Made by a program: the position numbers and the translations under genes. From the NCBI RefSeq assembly GCF_001642475.1, contig NW_019174027.1, forward strand, positions 56,014 to 120,013: a stretch of DNA of 64,000 bases, in the 5' to 3' direction. Positions 22,295 through 34,122 of this stretch are shown here, piece by piece. The first letter of the stretch is position 1. The number at the start of each line of letters is the position of its first letter. The notes under the pieces are model-generated. The model made no database searches. It was given only the letters and a program-made list of their open reading frames with translations, and was not told where the DNA came from. The DNA is from Fonsecaea monophora (lineage: Eukaryota > Ascomycota > Eurotiomycetes > Chaetothyriales > Herpotrichiellaceae).

Positions 22295-24470
22295 GGTGAA
22301 CCCGAGAATTCGCGCAGGGACTATAGTGTCGGTCGGTCCTTTTTCTCTTTGTCTGTGAGGCAGAAATGAGATTTCGACTCGATCGTAAGTACGACGAAAG
22401 GTAAGATCGTAGATAATGAAGGACTTTCGACACTCAGGGTCTAAACAACAAGAGATGTTTTGGTAATTTGAAGTTGTGAGGTAGTATGTTGTAAGTAGCG
22501 GGCTGAAATTGCAGCTCGTCAGAGGTTGTGGTGGAGTGGCGTGGCGGGCGGAGCGCATGCACACAAACAGCAGAAGCGTATGTATCTATGAGCTGGAGGC
22601 TCAAACACAATAATGAAGGGAGAAATGTGACTATAAGACCCCCTCGCAATAATCGAATTGTCTCAGCGAACGATGACCAGTGACCGGTGAATGAACGGCG
22701 AGGATGAGGGAGTTTTATTCTGCTTCGCGAGGATGATATGATGTCTCTGTATTGTCCTGTACCGAGTATTCGGTAGAAGGGGATGAATGTTTTTTGGGCG
22801 TGGAAAGAGGTGCAAGATTGGCGGGACTGCAGATCGTTGGACGTGGGCTTGGGCGCGGGGCGAGGCGAACGGGCGGGCAATGGCAATGGTAATGGGAACG
22901 GGAATGTGACAATGGCACGAGATGACGCCGAATAATAAACAAATTTCGCTTCGCTACTCGCTTCGTATTTGCTGTGTGTGTGCGTGCGTCCTTTCCGGAC
23001 CTCGTAATGATGCACACGAACCCCTTGATGACCCCTACACTTATTAGTTGGACGAGTTGAGAGGGTCCCGAAAAAAACAATCAAGTGACGTCCCTTTGTT
23101 TTCGTCCCCCGCTAATTGTGCTTCTGTGCATCTGCATGCCTTAGTGCCCGCTTTTTCCCATCCATCCATTCAACCTCCTCCAAGCTGGCTGGCTGACCGG
23201 ACTGGCTAGCTGGAAGGCTGATCGATTATTCTTGCTTGTTACAGTAACCACCTACATACCTCACTTCTCACATCTCCAGTATTACTACTATACTCGTACT
23301 CGGTCGCTACTCGCTTCGGTTCGCTGCGTTACGTTGCGTTGCGTTCCTTTTGGTTGGGCTTCTCACGCACCGCTGACCTCCCTGCCCGCCTTATCGCATA
23401 CTTGTATACGAGTATACCTACCGTCCTACATACCTAACTACCCAGGTAGGTAACAAAGATGAGACCCGGACCTCACTCGTACATAATTGTCCGTGCGGGA
23501 CATGCAGACAAAGGGGCCTGCTACAGAGCTGACCGCATCACATGCATGCATGCTTGCCTGTCTGGCTGCCCTACCTGGCCCGTCCATACATCTACATCTA
23601 CCTACATCCCTTACTTTACTGCATCGCTTAGCCTTGTCCAACGTGACGCCGGCTCGCTATCATCGTCGCCATAAATACCCGCCTGACCACATGGCCTCGG
23701 GGCCTTGCCCTACGACCTGCATCCAACTGCGTCCGACTGCATCCCAACGTCCTGCAGACCTCACTCCACGTGCCCCTAGATCGAGTCCGTGTACCGTCTC
23801 ACGTGGTCCTTGCGAGGAGCTCTAGAAGAGCCTGGAACTTGCCAACAACGGCTCTTCTTAGCTCTTCCAAGAGGTCAGGGAAAGGCTGGAGGCTGTCGTC
23901 CTACTACACACTCATTGTACTACTCTATTCTGGTGCCACAAACGGCCATTCGGCCTCGTTCAAATCTCCAATCTTCGTATTATTCGGGTGGCCTCATTCT
24001 CAGCTCCCATCTAGTCATCTAGCAGCTCATACTCTTGATCAAACCGTCTCTGCTCTTCCCCCCTGAACTCTGGGCGCACTCGATTCGATACTTCTGGTGG
24101 TCTTAAACCCCCTCCTTCCAATCGCCGGTGGTTTCCAGGGCCGAGTAGGTAATCCCCAAGAGATGTGTCGCGAGTAACACTCTAACCGACTGACCCGAGG
24201 ACCATGCTTTTTGGTATCATAACACACATCAAGCAAAACAAGGTATGCATTTTCTCATCCATCTCTGCCTGTTCCAAACAGCTCCTCCCTTGCTCCATCG
24301 TGGGAGCCGTCTTCGAGACGAGTGCCTCAACACTTGTAGAAAACCCATCCACTCTCAAAGTCCTCGTCGGGTGTCGACCTTTCCATCGCATAGTGTTCGA
24401 CCGAGGCTTCGGCAGCGGCAGGTTGTTCTGCTGCGCGTATCGCGAATTCCGTCCGTAACTCTTCTTCTAG
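22295..24470. other. 2.2-kb intergenic region, CRM1 to YPI1
   Basis: Holds the CRM1 3' end and a long YPI1 upstream region. Simple sequence includes CATGCATGCATG near 23541, and CCTACATACC/CAGGTAGGTAAC near 23425-23455. TACTCGTACTCGG-type elements occur near 23290 and 23400. No supported gene. Confidence 0.5.
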
Positions 24471-27400
24471 TCACAGCTCATCGTCCTGGTCCAGATCGGC
24501 CGGTTTGATGAGACCACCGACCTTGAGTGCTCGCTCTCTTTCTGCCTCGGCCAAAATCTTCTTTTCTTGTTCGCGTTCTTCGGCATACAGCTCTGCATTG
24601 TCCCCAGCAAATTCTTTGAGGGAGATCAAGAAGTCACGCACGTGAGTCTTGAATTTGGTGGCGTCCTCATTGAGTGTGAAGAGACCATTGACAAAATGCT
24701 GTACTTGGATCTCCTTGAGATTGGGAAACGCGCGTTGCAGCAGGTTCGAGGTGAATTCGCTAACAAACTGCTTGTTGGAAGTCCCAGGAGCAGCCTGGTC
24801 GGGTTGATACAGTGGCTGCGAGATCTTGTTGGTTTCGACAAGCTGGAACATCCGTGCCAGCAACATGCATTGAGATTTGAACCCTGCTTTGTGGTCCGAA
24901 TCGGTGAGGACGAAGAACACATCCTGCAGGATGGAGATGTAGAACTGTTGGAAGAAAATACCCGCGGTCTGGGGGTCTGTCTCGGCCATGTTGTTGATCA
25001 GCTCCAAACACATGGACAAGCCAGTGTTCTCAACCTCGCGGTTATCGTGTTTGCTCGCCCACATGCAAGAGTCGATGACAAACTTGAATTGACGACCGTC
25101 CAGTTTGAGCAGAGCTGGGAAGCAGAACAAATTGATCGCTTGTAGAAGCTTGAAAAATTCGACTCGGAACTCGGGGTACTCGTGGAAGTCCTTATTGATC
25201 ATCTCCAGCGTGCACTCAAAGATGCTGTCCATGATTGGACCAATCTTGTCGTCCATCAGGTTCTGTAGCAAGTCAGTAAGATGCCTGGGAGGAAGCATAG
25301 CGTCTCTGACCAAATGCCGAGATCTCTTTGGGGTCCAACGTACATGTAGCTTGTGGATGATTGTGGTGGTCACACTGAGGACTTCAGCGTCCCGAGCATC
25401 TGGAACGTTGCGTTGATAGTCAAGCAAGATGGCATCGAGCAGTGGCGGCACCATGCTATCATTGACCATTTGCAGGTCATCCGCTTTTTGTACATAGATA
25501 TCGACTAGCTTCAGAATCTCTTTCTTGATCGTGCGCAGGCCTCGGACCTTTGGAGTCTTGGTCTGGACATTGCCTAGAGTTCACATTAGCACAAGCGCAA
25601 ACAAGCGTCCGGCCTGACTCACCTCCAGACGCGACAGCATCGGAAATCAGCTGGCTTGAAGCCCGGTACATATTGAGCATATCATGGTAAATGCGGCCGA
25701 TCTGGGAGTAGAAATAACTGCCGATGGACGAGCATGCTGCGACATTTGTTTTCATGATGTTTCCCACCACTTTGATGATCTCCGGATCGTGGAGGATGGC
25801 GGGATTGGCATTCGCTTGCTGAATCACACTGTCCCAGGCTTGGTTGGGATAAGACATCAGGTCGCTGATCAGTCGGTCTTGGACGCTCTTCTGGCCTTGG
25901 GCAGAGATCATGTAGCCACAAGCCTCATAAAAGGTGTGAACTTGCTGAGGAGTCAAGTCACAGGTGATCCTGCGCATATTACGCACAATCTCATCGATGA
26001 AGGGCTCCGTCTCGCCGGGCTGGAGAGCTACGAAATGGCGCTTGCATTTGTTGGCAATCTTGATGAACGTGTCGCAGGCCATGTCTTGCACTCCTTCGTG
26101 GGTCTCGTGCATAAACTCAAAGAGTTTGTTCACCACCGTCTTCAAGAACTTCCAGTGCGCCTTCAGGAAACGTGGGTACTGACCCACAATATACATGATG
26201 TTGCTGGCCACCACGGCTTTGTTGTCTTTGCCACGCTTCATCTCGGTCAAACCAAGCAAGTCTTTGATGACCGTCACCAAGAAACGCTTCTCCGTCTCTT
26301 CAGACATGGCTCCTGATATCGAACCAATGGCCCAGCAGAGAGTATTGCAGTTGTTCCACGACCACTCAGACCCGTCGACTTGTCGTTGAAGCTTGTCAGA
26401 CATGATTTGCTCAGTATCAACAACATCCAAGTGCGTCAGATACACCAGACATTCACGGGTGGTCTTGTAGAGTTGGATAGTGTCGCTCTCCTTGACGAAT
26501 TCACGCACAATTTCTCCCTCGTCATTTTCCACGATGAGAACCTCCTCTGGTCGGACCATCTTCTCCACCATCACCTGTCTCAGACTTGACAACACTTGAG
26601 CATACTTGTGCTTGCGGAGTGGATAATTAGCCAACGTGCTCGGATGAGGTGCACCGCCATTAGCGAGTCCACTAACACCCATGTTGACCAAGGGATTGAG
26701 CTCAGTGATCGGGAGTTGCTGCATTTCTTCATACAACTCTTGGACTAGTTTGTTCCAGTATTCGAGACAAATCTTGAAGATTTCGCGGTCGTCGATCAGA
26801 CTGATCTTGATGAGATAGAAGTGGCCATGCAGGAGAAAGTCAGGGTTTGGTAATCTCTCAATAGTCTGAAGGTGTGCGGAAAAGTAATTCGTGAGAAAGA
26901 TCGCGAGGTTGAGGATATATTCTTGCTCTGAAGACTTGGCTTTGGCATAGGCCTCTCGAAAATCTGTGTCGAGGGAGAGGGTTCTGGCAACGACGGTGAG
27001 GGTTTCGGTGAACATCTGGACAAGCTTGTCATCATATTGGTATTGTTGTCCCAACTGCAAGCCACCGATTTCCGTCAAGCATTTGAGAGTGATGTTGCGA
27101 AATTGATCCACTTCGAGGAACCTGGTGACGAGGGTGTCGATGAGCTTTGTTTCGAAGATGAAGCCGAGGGGAATCCAGTTCAGAAATCGAAGCAATGTCT
27201 CCAGAGTTGCCTTGACTAGGCTGACCGAGTCGGCTGTTGTAAGGATGTCATTGCAGAGTTGAAAGATGGACGAGAATTCGGCGCACATGGTGGTTTTCAG
27301 GTTCTTCGCCTTGGTGGAGGTCATCTGGTCCTGGGAGAAGTCAAAGACTTCTTCAGATAGCAGTCGTAGAATAGTCATGTTGTTCTCGCACACAGAAATG

Positions 27401-27819
27401 CCGGTGTGGCAGGCGGAAATGATCTCGTTGATAAAGGTGGGCCAGTTATGTGGCCATTCTTGCTTCAGGATCGTGACCAGTGTCAAATCGAGCTTGTTGA
27501 GAAAGAGCTTGTTCGCCTTGAGAGATTCTTCAGTTTCGGAAGCCTGGAGGATCTGGTTGACCACGAAATTGCGGATTCCCAAACACTGGTCACGCGGGAG
27601 AACCTTCCATCGAGTATTGACCACATCATCCAGCACCTGCAAACCAAGATATTTGGTGGGCACGTAGGTAGCCTCTTGCAGTATCCTGTCGACCATCAAC
27701 CAGGCATCGGGATTGGACTTGAATTCATTGAGCTTCTGTTGGGCCTGCTTTTGGACATCGCCATGACCCTCTTGAAAAGCTTTGACGGTCGCGTCAAGCT
27801 CAGCGACAGTGACCGACAT
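24471..27819 (-). CDS. CRM1: Exportin-1 (CRM1), nuclear export receptor
   Basis: Three exons on the minus strand: 27819-25623, 25573-25344, 25262-24471; 1072 aa, the usual CRM1 length. It starts MSVTVAELDATVKAFQ and carries the importin-beta N-terminal region with TKYLGLQVLDDVVNTRW, the central HEAT repeats with NTLCWAIGSISGAMSEE, and the C-terminal CTLEMINKDFHEYPEFR. Family knowledge: with Ran-GTP it exports leucine-rich-NES proteins from the nucleus. The residue equal to human Cys528, the leptomycin B target, is Thr525 (DLLGLTEMKRGKDNK), as in budding yeast and A. nidulans KapK. The second intron (25343-25263) is 81 nt, a multiple of three without stops. It has a GTACGT donor, a CTTACTGAC branch site and a CTACAG acceptor, and removing it restores the conserved IIHKLHNLMDDK. 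Confidence 0.96.
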
Positions 27820-28617
27820 GGCGGGGGAAGAGAATTGTAGGAGGAAGAGCGCTCAGCGAGCGAGGAAAAGCACGAGTGTTGCGCCAGTAAGGGGCGGGGT
27901 CGCAAGATTTGAGGCTCGATCGATGTATCGGTATGATAAAAACGACCCGAGGGCGGGATGAGGAGTTGTATGTTGCTTGCCCCCTCGTTTTGTTTGACGA
28001 GAAGGAGATGGGCAGAGGGCGACGAGTGCAGCGGGCGGATGAGAAGGGGGGTGAATCGCGTGGATTAGAATGAACAAGGAGATCTGTGAATCTGTGTTGG
28101 GTTGGTGGCTGAGGCAAGTGTTGTAATTCGTTGGATGATGGAAAATTGCCAACGCGTGTGAGGCCCAAGCAATAGCACGGCCTGTCCAGGTCCCAGGTTG
28201 ATGAGGCGCCGCATAAGGCAACCGCAGCGGTGGTGGCGGTGATATCAAATGTCACCAGCGCGGCTATTAACCCCGATGCTGGGATTATTGCTGGAATTGC
28301 TGCGATCTCTGATCTCTGCGTGAATTTGTCATCCAAAGTGACCATAGGCCCAATTGGAGGCGCCCAGCTCACACAACACTTGGAATTGTCCAGTGACATA
28401 CAACATCTATCATTATCACCTACAAAACAACATAGTCCTAGGAACAAACAAACATCTCTCCATCTCTCAATCATGCACGTCTCAAGAATATATCTCATTT
28501 GTCTGAATAATTCTGGTTTATCTGGTATCATGGGCACTGTAAAAGCCACATAAAATCTTGTGTATCAAGTTCAATAAAAACACCAAATCAAGCCTCTCCT
28601 TTTATTTTGGTTGTGAT
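27820..28617. other. CRM1 upstream region / bZIP 3' region
   Basis: About 800 nt between two minus-strand genes. The CRM1 promoter should be here. No supported gene. Confidence 0.5.
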
Positions 28618-29412
28618 TTAATCAGTGCCTACCCCCGTCGTGTGTTCTTGGAACTTTAGCTCTCGCTCTTCGCTTTCTTTGCGATACTGTTGGTACGCGG
28701 CGGCCATCTCTTCCTTGGATTGTATCCCGTTCTTCTCCGTGATTAAAGCTTTGAGCCATTTATTCTCCATCTCCAGTTGATTCACCTTTGCCTCCAACTT
28801 TGCGTTCTTCTCCTGAACTTCCTTGACCGTCCGCTCCAAAGCCTGCTCGCGCTGCTTCTTCTTGACGCGAAAGCGCGCACTAGCTGCTGTGTTCCGCCTC
28901 CTCTTATCTTCCTCGGCAGCGAGGCGAGACTTCTCTTCCGGGCTCAATGCATTTCCATCAAGGCCGTCGCCTTTCCTCCGAGTAGTCTGTTGACCAGCGG
29001 GCGTGGAGCCGCCAGGAGATGTGTGAGAGTCAAGGTTGTTAAAGCCGGGGACGGGTGCAGGCTGAATGGGAGTATTATAGGTGCCGTAGTAGTGCGTAGA
29101 ATCGCCCGCAGATGCCTCGAGATTGGACGATTGATAGTTTTGCGTGGGTGACGAGCCAGAGAGGAGGTCTTCATATTTGACACTATTCGAGTTGGTTTTA
29201 GAGTCGCCGAGGTCGAAGTTAAAGGTGCCGTCTTCAGGTAGCGGGGGAATGTCAAAATGGGTGAAGTCGGTGTTTGTAAACATAGCCAGGTCCTGGCTTA
29301 TGTCAAGCTCCTCCGTAGGGTACTGCTCTTGTTCATAGGGCGACGTCAAAGTATTGAGACTGTTCAGATACTCTGAAAAGTTCGGCCCGGTACGGCCGCG
29401 ATAGCCCGACAT
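28618..29412 (-). CDS. metR: bZIP transcription factor, MetR/Cys-3 type
   Basis: 264 aa, intronless. The C-terminal bZIP lies at about residues 163-228: basic region EEDKRRRNTAASARFRVKKK, then a leucine zipper ending LEMENKWLKALITEKN. This basic region and the NKWLKALI end are characteristic of the Cys-3/MetR sulfur regulators. The N-terminal part is acidic with aromatic and hydrophobic residues (DFTHFDIPPLPEDG), a plausible activation domain. Family knowledge: these factors activate sulfate uptake, sulfatase and methionine/cysteine genes when sulfur is limiting and are removed by an SCF ubiquitin ligase. The symbol rests on the bZIP only. It is divergent from CHL4, about 1.6 kb away. Confidence 0.85.
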   Translation of the reverse strand: MSGYRGRTGPNFSEYLNSLNTLTSPYEQEQYPTEELDISQDLAMFTNTDFTHFDIPPLPEDGTFNFDLGDSKTNSNSVKYEDLLSGSSPTQNYQSSNLEASAGDSTHYYGTYNTPIQPAPVPGFNNLDSHTSPGGSTPAGQQTTRRKGDGLDGNALSPEEKSRLAAEEDKRRRNTAASARFRVKKKQREQALERTVKEVQEKNAKLEAKVNQLEMENKWLKALITEKNGIQSKEEMAAAYQQYRKESEERELKFQEHTTGVGTD

Positions 29413-30974
29413 GATCCTCCAATGCTCCTGTATTTGACGACTTGTATACCCTGCTCAGTGGTGTGTACAAATATAAAATGTTCGGTAGGGGGTGTATGGC
29501 TGAGAAGGAATTTGCTCGTCAGAGCTGTGGACGCAGGGCGCACGATGACACACAGTTTCTGCGTGTGGCGAATTCGTCGACCGCCGACTTCGGTGTGCAC
29601 CAAGGGGGCTGTCGTCTGTCGTCGCTCAGCCCAAATATTCGGTTCGTCGTCCTCCAGGTCCAGAACAGACGGTGTGTGTGTGTGCGTAGGAAGGAGGTGG
29701 AAGAATCAAAGGACGAGGAGCAATAGTGGGGAGAGAAATTTGCGTTCTCGTGGGAGAGGTAGTGGTGGTGCGCGAAAGGTCGGGTGCAAGGGAGGGGCGC
29801 GAAAACTGTCAGTCAAACGGATTACTTGGTGGGTGCCACAGGAGTGGGAGTCGTTGTAGCTCTGATGGGGGGCGGGTTCCCGGCGTGGGTTTCGTCCGCT
29901 GTGTGGTTGGCTTCCTCGGACTCGCTTCGGGAATTGCACTGTTTCTCCTCGTGTTCCTCCCACTCCCACCCCTCTTGCGCAAGGACCCTGTTTTTCACCT
30001 CCCGAATCTATTCGCTCGCTTTGTGAGATCTCTCCAGTAGGTAATAATATCACTCAATGGCTTCAAGCCCTCCAAGCTCTTCGCGATAGCCCAAGGTCAC
30101 CCCAAGTCGAATGGTGAGAATGATTGTCAATGGTGGTGAATCCACCTTGTTTTGTAACTGCCGAGGAGCTGGGGTGGTGAATGATTCATTATTGGCTTTG
30201 TCTCCATTCTTAGGTTCCGAGGCGGTCGGGACGTTGAGTCGTAGAAAAACTTCTCATGATCTCATCTAAATTGGTGAAGGTCGCGCCTCATAAGACGGAT
30301 CAGCCTACCGAAAGAGGTCCTTGTACCTCCAAGATTAGTCGAGGTTCATGTGTCTGGGAAGTTCCTCGCCTTACTCGGTGCTGTGGCGCACATCACCGTC
30401 GGCCTAACTCATTCCATCTCATGATAAGCGCGAGCTCCCCCAACTGGTGCCAAGGTCCTTGCTGCTCTCTCTTCCTCTGACTCTGCAGGAACTCGGTACA
30501 GGGAATGCGCGTAATTGCCTAGCCCCTGTCAATTAATAACCAAGACTTGGAGAGGGCAGCACCCACAGCACCCAGGCAGGATGACTGCCCAGGATTTGTC
30601 TGCTCGTGATTAGGTATTCAAGCACCTTAAAGAACCCTAGTGTGGGGTTTTGGGAGTTCCTCAGGCACTTGGCGTGTGACACTGCTGAGACAGCTTGCAT
30701 GTGGCACACATCTGGAAGTCGTGGCCTTCCCATTTCTGTTGGATGCACATACGATGTCGATACTCGGAAACACACTCACTGGGAGTTCTTTGTCATACTG
30801 ATCTGTGAGCCTCTCGAGGGAACACCGTGCACACCTGTGCCCACGTGCTGGAATTTTGGTGCGTTGTGACTCAATTTGTGGGTCACGTGATCTAGTCATG
30901 ACTCGTCTGTTTACCTTTCGGCTTTTCTCTCTTCCCGTTTCAAGCCCAATGTAAACAAATCCCTCAACCACACC
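29413..30974. other. Divergent promoter region, bZIP and CHL4
   Basis: 1.56 kb between divergent genes. An ACTCGGTAC element lies near 30491. Several short frames here show no conserved content. No supported gene. Confidence 0.5.
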
Positions 30975-32327
30975 ATGGCACCCATCCTCGCCCGCTCACT
31001 CAACCGGCTGTCAAAGGAAACTATCCTTGAACTTGCTCTGACATGGCTGGAGGAGAAGCGCACTTCTGCTCCTTATCTGCAGAGCAATCGTACGGGTTTC
31101 GAAGCAGATGAAGAGGATTACCTCCACACGCCAGCAGAGAGTGTTGAAGAACTACGCAAACTGTACGACAATCTCAGAAAAGATGTCGCAAAAGCTGCTA
31201 AGCGTGACATTATTGACCGCATTGTCGATGGCGACTGGCGGAGGGGGCTGTCGCTGCACCAACATGCCATGATTGACTTTGCTGCTCTGGAGCAGAATGA
31301 CCACGCATTGAGATGGAGTGCGCTGAGGTTGGTACCACTGCAAGCGGAAAAACAGCAAAACGGGCTCGATGACGATGACGACGATAACGACGATGGTTCT
31401 CGTCCACCCAAGAAAAAGCGAAAACTGAGTCATCACAAACCCGAACCGCCTTATCCTCAAGTCTCTCCAGAAGCATTTCTCTCGGCGCTGAAGGCAGAGA
31501 TCTCACCCCTGGTCAAAGCGCACTATCACCTCCATCGTATGCCGCCGCCATACCGACTCACGATCCTGCGGCTCTACATTACTCCGAACTCGGCATTTGC
31601 ACCCAAACGATCCAGGATCCCAGCCCGGGCCAAGCATGCGACTGATTCTGGGCGCATCATGTACATAGCTCTTCCTGACAGCTGCCCTTATGTCTATATT
31701 TCGATATCTGGATCTTCGTCGAGCTCGAGCAGACGGCCAAACGGGCAAAAGGGCACAAAAGACGGGACGATGGCGGCCAAAGTGGACATGGCCGCCATGA
31801 AGAGGATCGTCCTAGAAGCCATTCCAAAGGCACTTTCTCGCCCCCAACGTCGATGGGCACTAGACACGACCAAGCTCGTGGCTAAGTCTCTGAAAACTAT
31901 GTGCGAGCTCCGGGGTAACCAAAAGCCAGGAACGGGTGGTGGAGCGTACACTGTCTTTGCCGAGGGAACGAAGGCGTCGGAAAACAGCCCGGTCGATGTA
32001 CTCGGCAAGGGAGGGACCAATGTAAAAGATGAGAGATGTCGACTCGTTGAAAAACGGTTTGGAGATATGTCTGGGGATCATCATGCACCACTCGATCGTG
32101 TTCAGATTAAACTCTGTAACGCGATACCGATTGAGGACGATGGGGAGGAGTCGTTTGGCGCAGCGGCAGAACCAAAGATGGACGGCGACATCACTTTGAC
32201 ATTTTCCGGCAGCGATGTGTTTCTGGGGCTAAAGAAGCTTGCGGAGTTGGGGCCGGAGTATATCGACTTGAACAAGATGCCTAGTTGGATGACTGGCGAA
32301 TCAGGAGTTAGCAGTTTGGCTGTTTAG
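30975..32327 (+). CDS. CHL4: CHL4/CENP-N-like kinetochore protein
   Basis: 450 aa, intronless. The N-terminal block LARSLNRLSKETILELALTW, then RRGLSLHQHAMIDFAALEQ, matches the CHL4/Mis15/CENP-N family. An acidic run (DDDDDNDDG) precedes a classical nuclear localisation signal PPKKKRKLS at residues about 144-152. The C-terminal part contains IKLCNAIPIED and LTFSGSDVFLGLKKLAELG, which also fit. Family knowledge: with Iml3/CENP-L it forms part of the inner-kinetochore CCAN and contacts CENP-A nucleosomes. The length is normal. It is divergent from the bZIP gene. Ctf8 elsewhere in the window also serves chromosome transmission, but the genes are far apart. Confidence 0.9.
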   Translation: MAPILARSLNRLSKETILELALTWLEEKRTSAPYLQSNRTGFEADEEDYLHTPAESVEELRKLYDNLRKDVAKAAKRDIIDRIVDGDWRRGLSLHQHAMIDFAALEQNDHALRWSALRLVPLQAEKQQNGLDDDDDDNDDGSRPPKKKRKLSHHKPEPPYPQVSPEAFLSALKAEISPLVKAHYHLHRMPPPYRLTILRLYITPNSAFAPKRSRIPARAKHATDSGRIMYIALPDSCPYVYISISGSSSSSSRRPNGQKGTKDGTMAAKVDMAAMKRIVLEAIPKALSRPQRRWALDTTKLVAKSLKTMCELRGNQKPGTGGGAYTVFAEGTKASENSPVDVLGKGGTNVKDERCRLVEKRFGDMSGDHHAPLDRVQIKLCNAIPIEDDGEESFGAAAEPKMDGDITLTFSGSDVFLGLKKLAELGPEYIDLNKMPSWMTGESGVSSLAV

Positions 32328-33108
32328 GATGTGGGGGAGAGGTCGTCTTGGATCTGTTTCTTGCTCAGTGGTTGATTTTGCGGATTACGACGTTGACGAT
32401 ATTGTTGTACATGATATTGGCGAGGAGACTGCGACCGTTTTGGGTACGAGGCGGCAAGCAGTTAATATATTTGTCCGCGTTCTCCTCGTTCAGGCACACC
32501 CTCATACTCAGTCTGGTCTATCGTGCATGCATGCATACATACAAGACTGCGACCAGCGGATCGAACACAAGGATTAATGAAATGGATAAAAACAATGGAG
32601 CTCATCTGGTCCATCGGTGGGTGCTCTTGCTCTTCCTCCTGCTCTCTCCACTTTCCACAAAGGTACACTCGTCTCCTCGTCCTCGTCTTCGGACACATCT
32701 CTCCCGTTCACGATCCAAGATCCTTTGTACTTGTTGTACATGAATTAGAAATGAATGCAGTACGTCCTACCTAGCTAGCCTGCTAGGTAATAAATAGTCC
32801 TCCATTGTACGCACGATCGACCGACCAATCGACCGAAAGGCCGTCTGCCCATCTGCCACGTCGACATGCAACGCAGTGACAGCCTTGTCGTTCTTAGTGT
32901 AGCGCTGGGAGGTTCGTTGGGTGATTAGTAAAACAGGGTGGTTTCGTCCGGGCCACGGACGGTCAGGCGACGCTCGCGCCGCGCGCAGGACGCAGCACGG
33001 TGGACAAAGTACATATAGAGCAAGGGGGGATAGACGGACAGGGACAGACGGTAGCAGGCGGCCTTAGGGACTCGGCATGTTGAGCACCGAGTACCTACAC
33101 ACTTGTTT

Positions 33109-33119
33109 GTACCGAGTAC
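33109..33119. repeat. Short palindromic element GTACCGAGTAC
   Basis: Reverse complement of the element at 20208-20218. Neighbouring copies are CACCGAGTAC at about 33086 and GTACTCGGTA at 33184-33193, so this patch is the densest cluster in the window. Confidence 0.6.
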
Positions 33120-33813
33120 ACAACAGGAGGTGCTGTACCTGTGGAGGCAGGTACGCAGGTACCCCCATACTTTCGTACAAGCAGTACTCGGTATGTACGC
33201 ACCTCCATACCTCCAGAGGGTACCCTCGTCCGGAGATAGAGATTCCGACCCTCCACTCTCGTCTCAAGGGAGCCACCAATCCAAGCCTCTAGCCTGCCAG
33301 ACTAACCTCGCCTCGTACCGCTGACATGGTGATTCGGACCTGGACTTTTTCCAAAGTACAACAAACAACCACTTTTGACTTTTGAACGTATGTGCATATG
33401 CATCTATGTAGACATCTCGAAACCTGTCGTCTTAACTCCATGGAACAAACCACCAACCACATAATGCTTAATGTCCAATGCCAAACGTAGTTACTTAGTC
33501 ACGGTCCATCCACAAAGCAAATCTACCCAAAAACCTACCTATCTAGCGAGCAAGGCACTCACTCATAGTGAACATTGAAAAAAAGTCTAACCATCGTAAG
33601 TAGTGTTGCTTGTCTAGATCTCTCCGCTCCGACGGACCAAATATCTTCCGCTCGCCCCCTCGCCTTTTCTGTACATTCCTACTACTTGCTTAGTAGGGGG
33701 GAGGTAGATGGCTGGGTGGGTAGGCTGTCTCCGTTCCCTAGCGGGGGGTGTTTGGGTTTCTGGTTGTGTCGCGAACGAGTATGGAAATGACGATGACGAT
33801 GACGGGTGGATCT

Positions 33814-33838
33814 GGTTGGTTGGTTGGTCGGTTGGTTT
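33814..33838. repeat. GGTT tetranucleotide repeat
   Basis: About six copies of GGTT with one mismatch, upstream of the SDR gene. Confidence 0.7.
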
Positions 33839-34122
33839 TGAGGGAGTAAGGGAAGGTTATAATGGTTCATATGTAAATCTACCAAGGACAAGTATAAAAT
33901 AATAGGGCTTGGTCCCTGCTGCTGCTGGTCGAAAATATTCCGTTGGTATCATATCTTTCTCAATACGAGGTAGTTACACATAACCGCCTTCTTGTGATTG
34001 TTCTTCTGCTTCTCCCCCCTCTGCGTGCAGCACCATATCGGTCCTTGGACAAAAGGCACGCTGTGACTCGAATTCGAACCACAGCTGAAATCTCAGTTCC
34101 TCCTCCGAGCGACTCTGCAAAC

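Larger units (their letters stand above)
32328..34122. other. 1.8-kb intergenic region, CHL4 to SDR
   Basis: No supported gene. It holds several GTACTCGGTA/TACCGAGTAC elements at 33085-33195 in a GTAC-rich patch, and a GGTT repeat at 33814-33838. The upstream in-frame extension of the SDR (33943-34122) has a hydrophobic stretch but no conservation that I recognise. Confidence 0.5.

Noticed and set aside
33943..34122. Extended SDR start with a hydrophobic run that resembles a signal anchor
   Set aside because: Not typical of the family; the Met at 34123 has a suitable context and sits next to the Rossmann fold. It stays possible but unproven.
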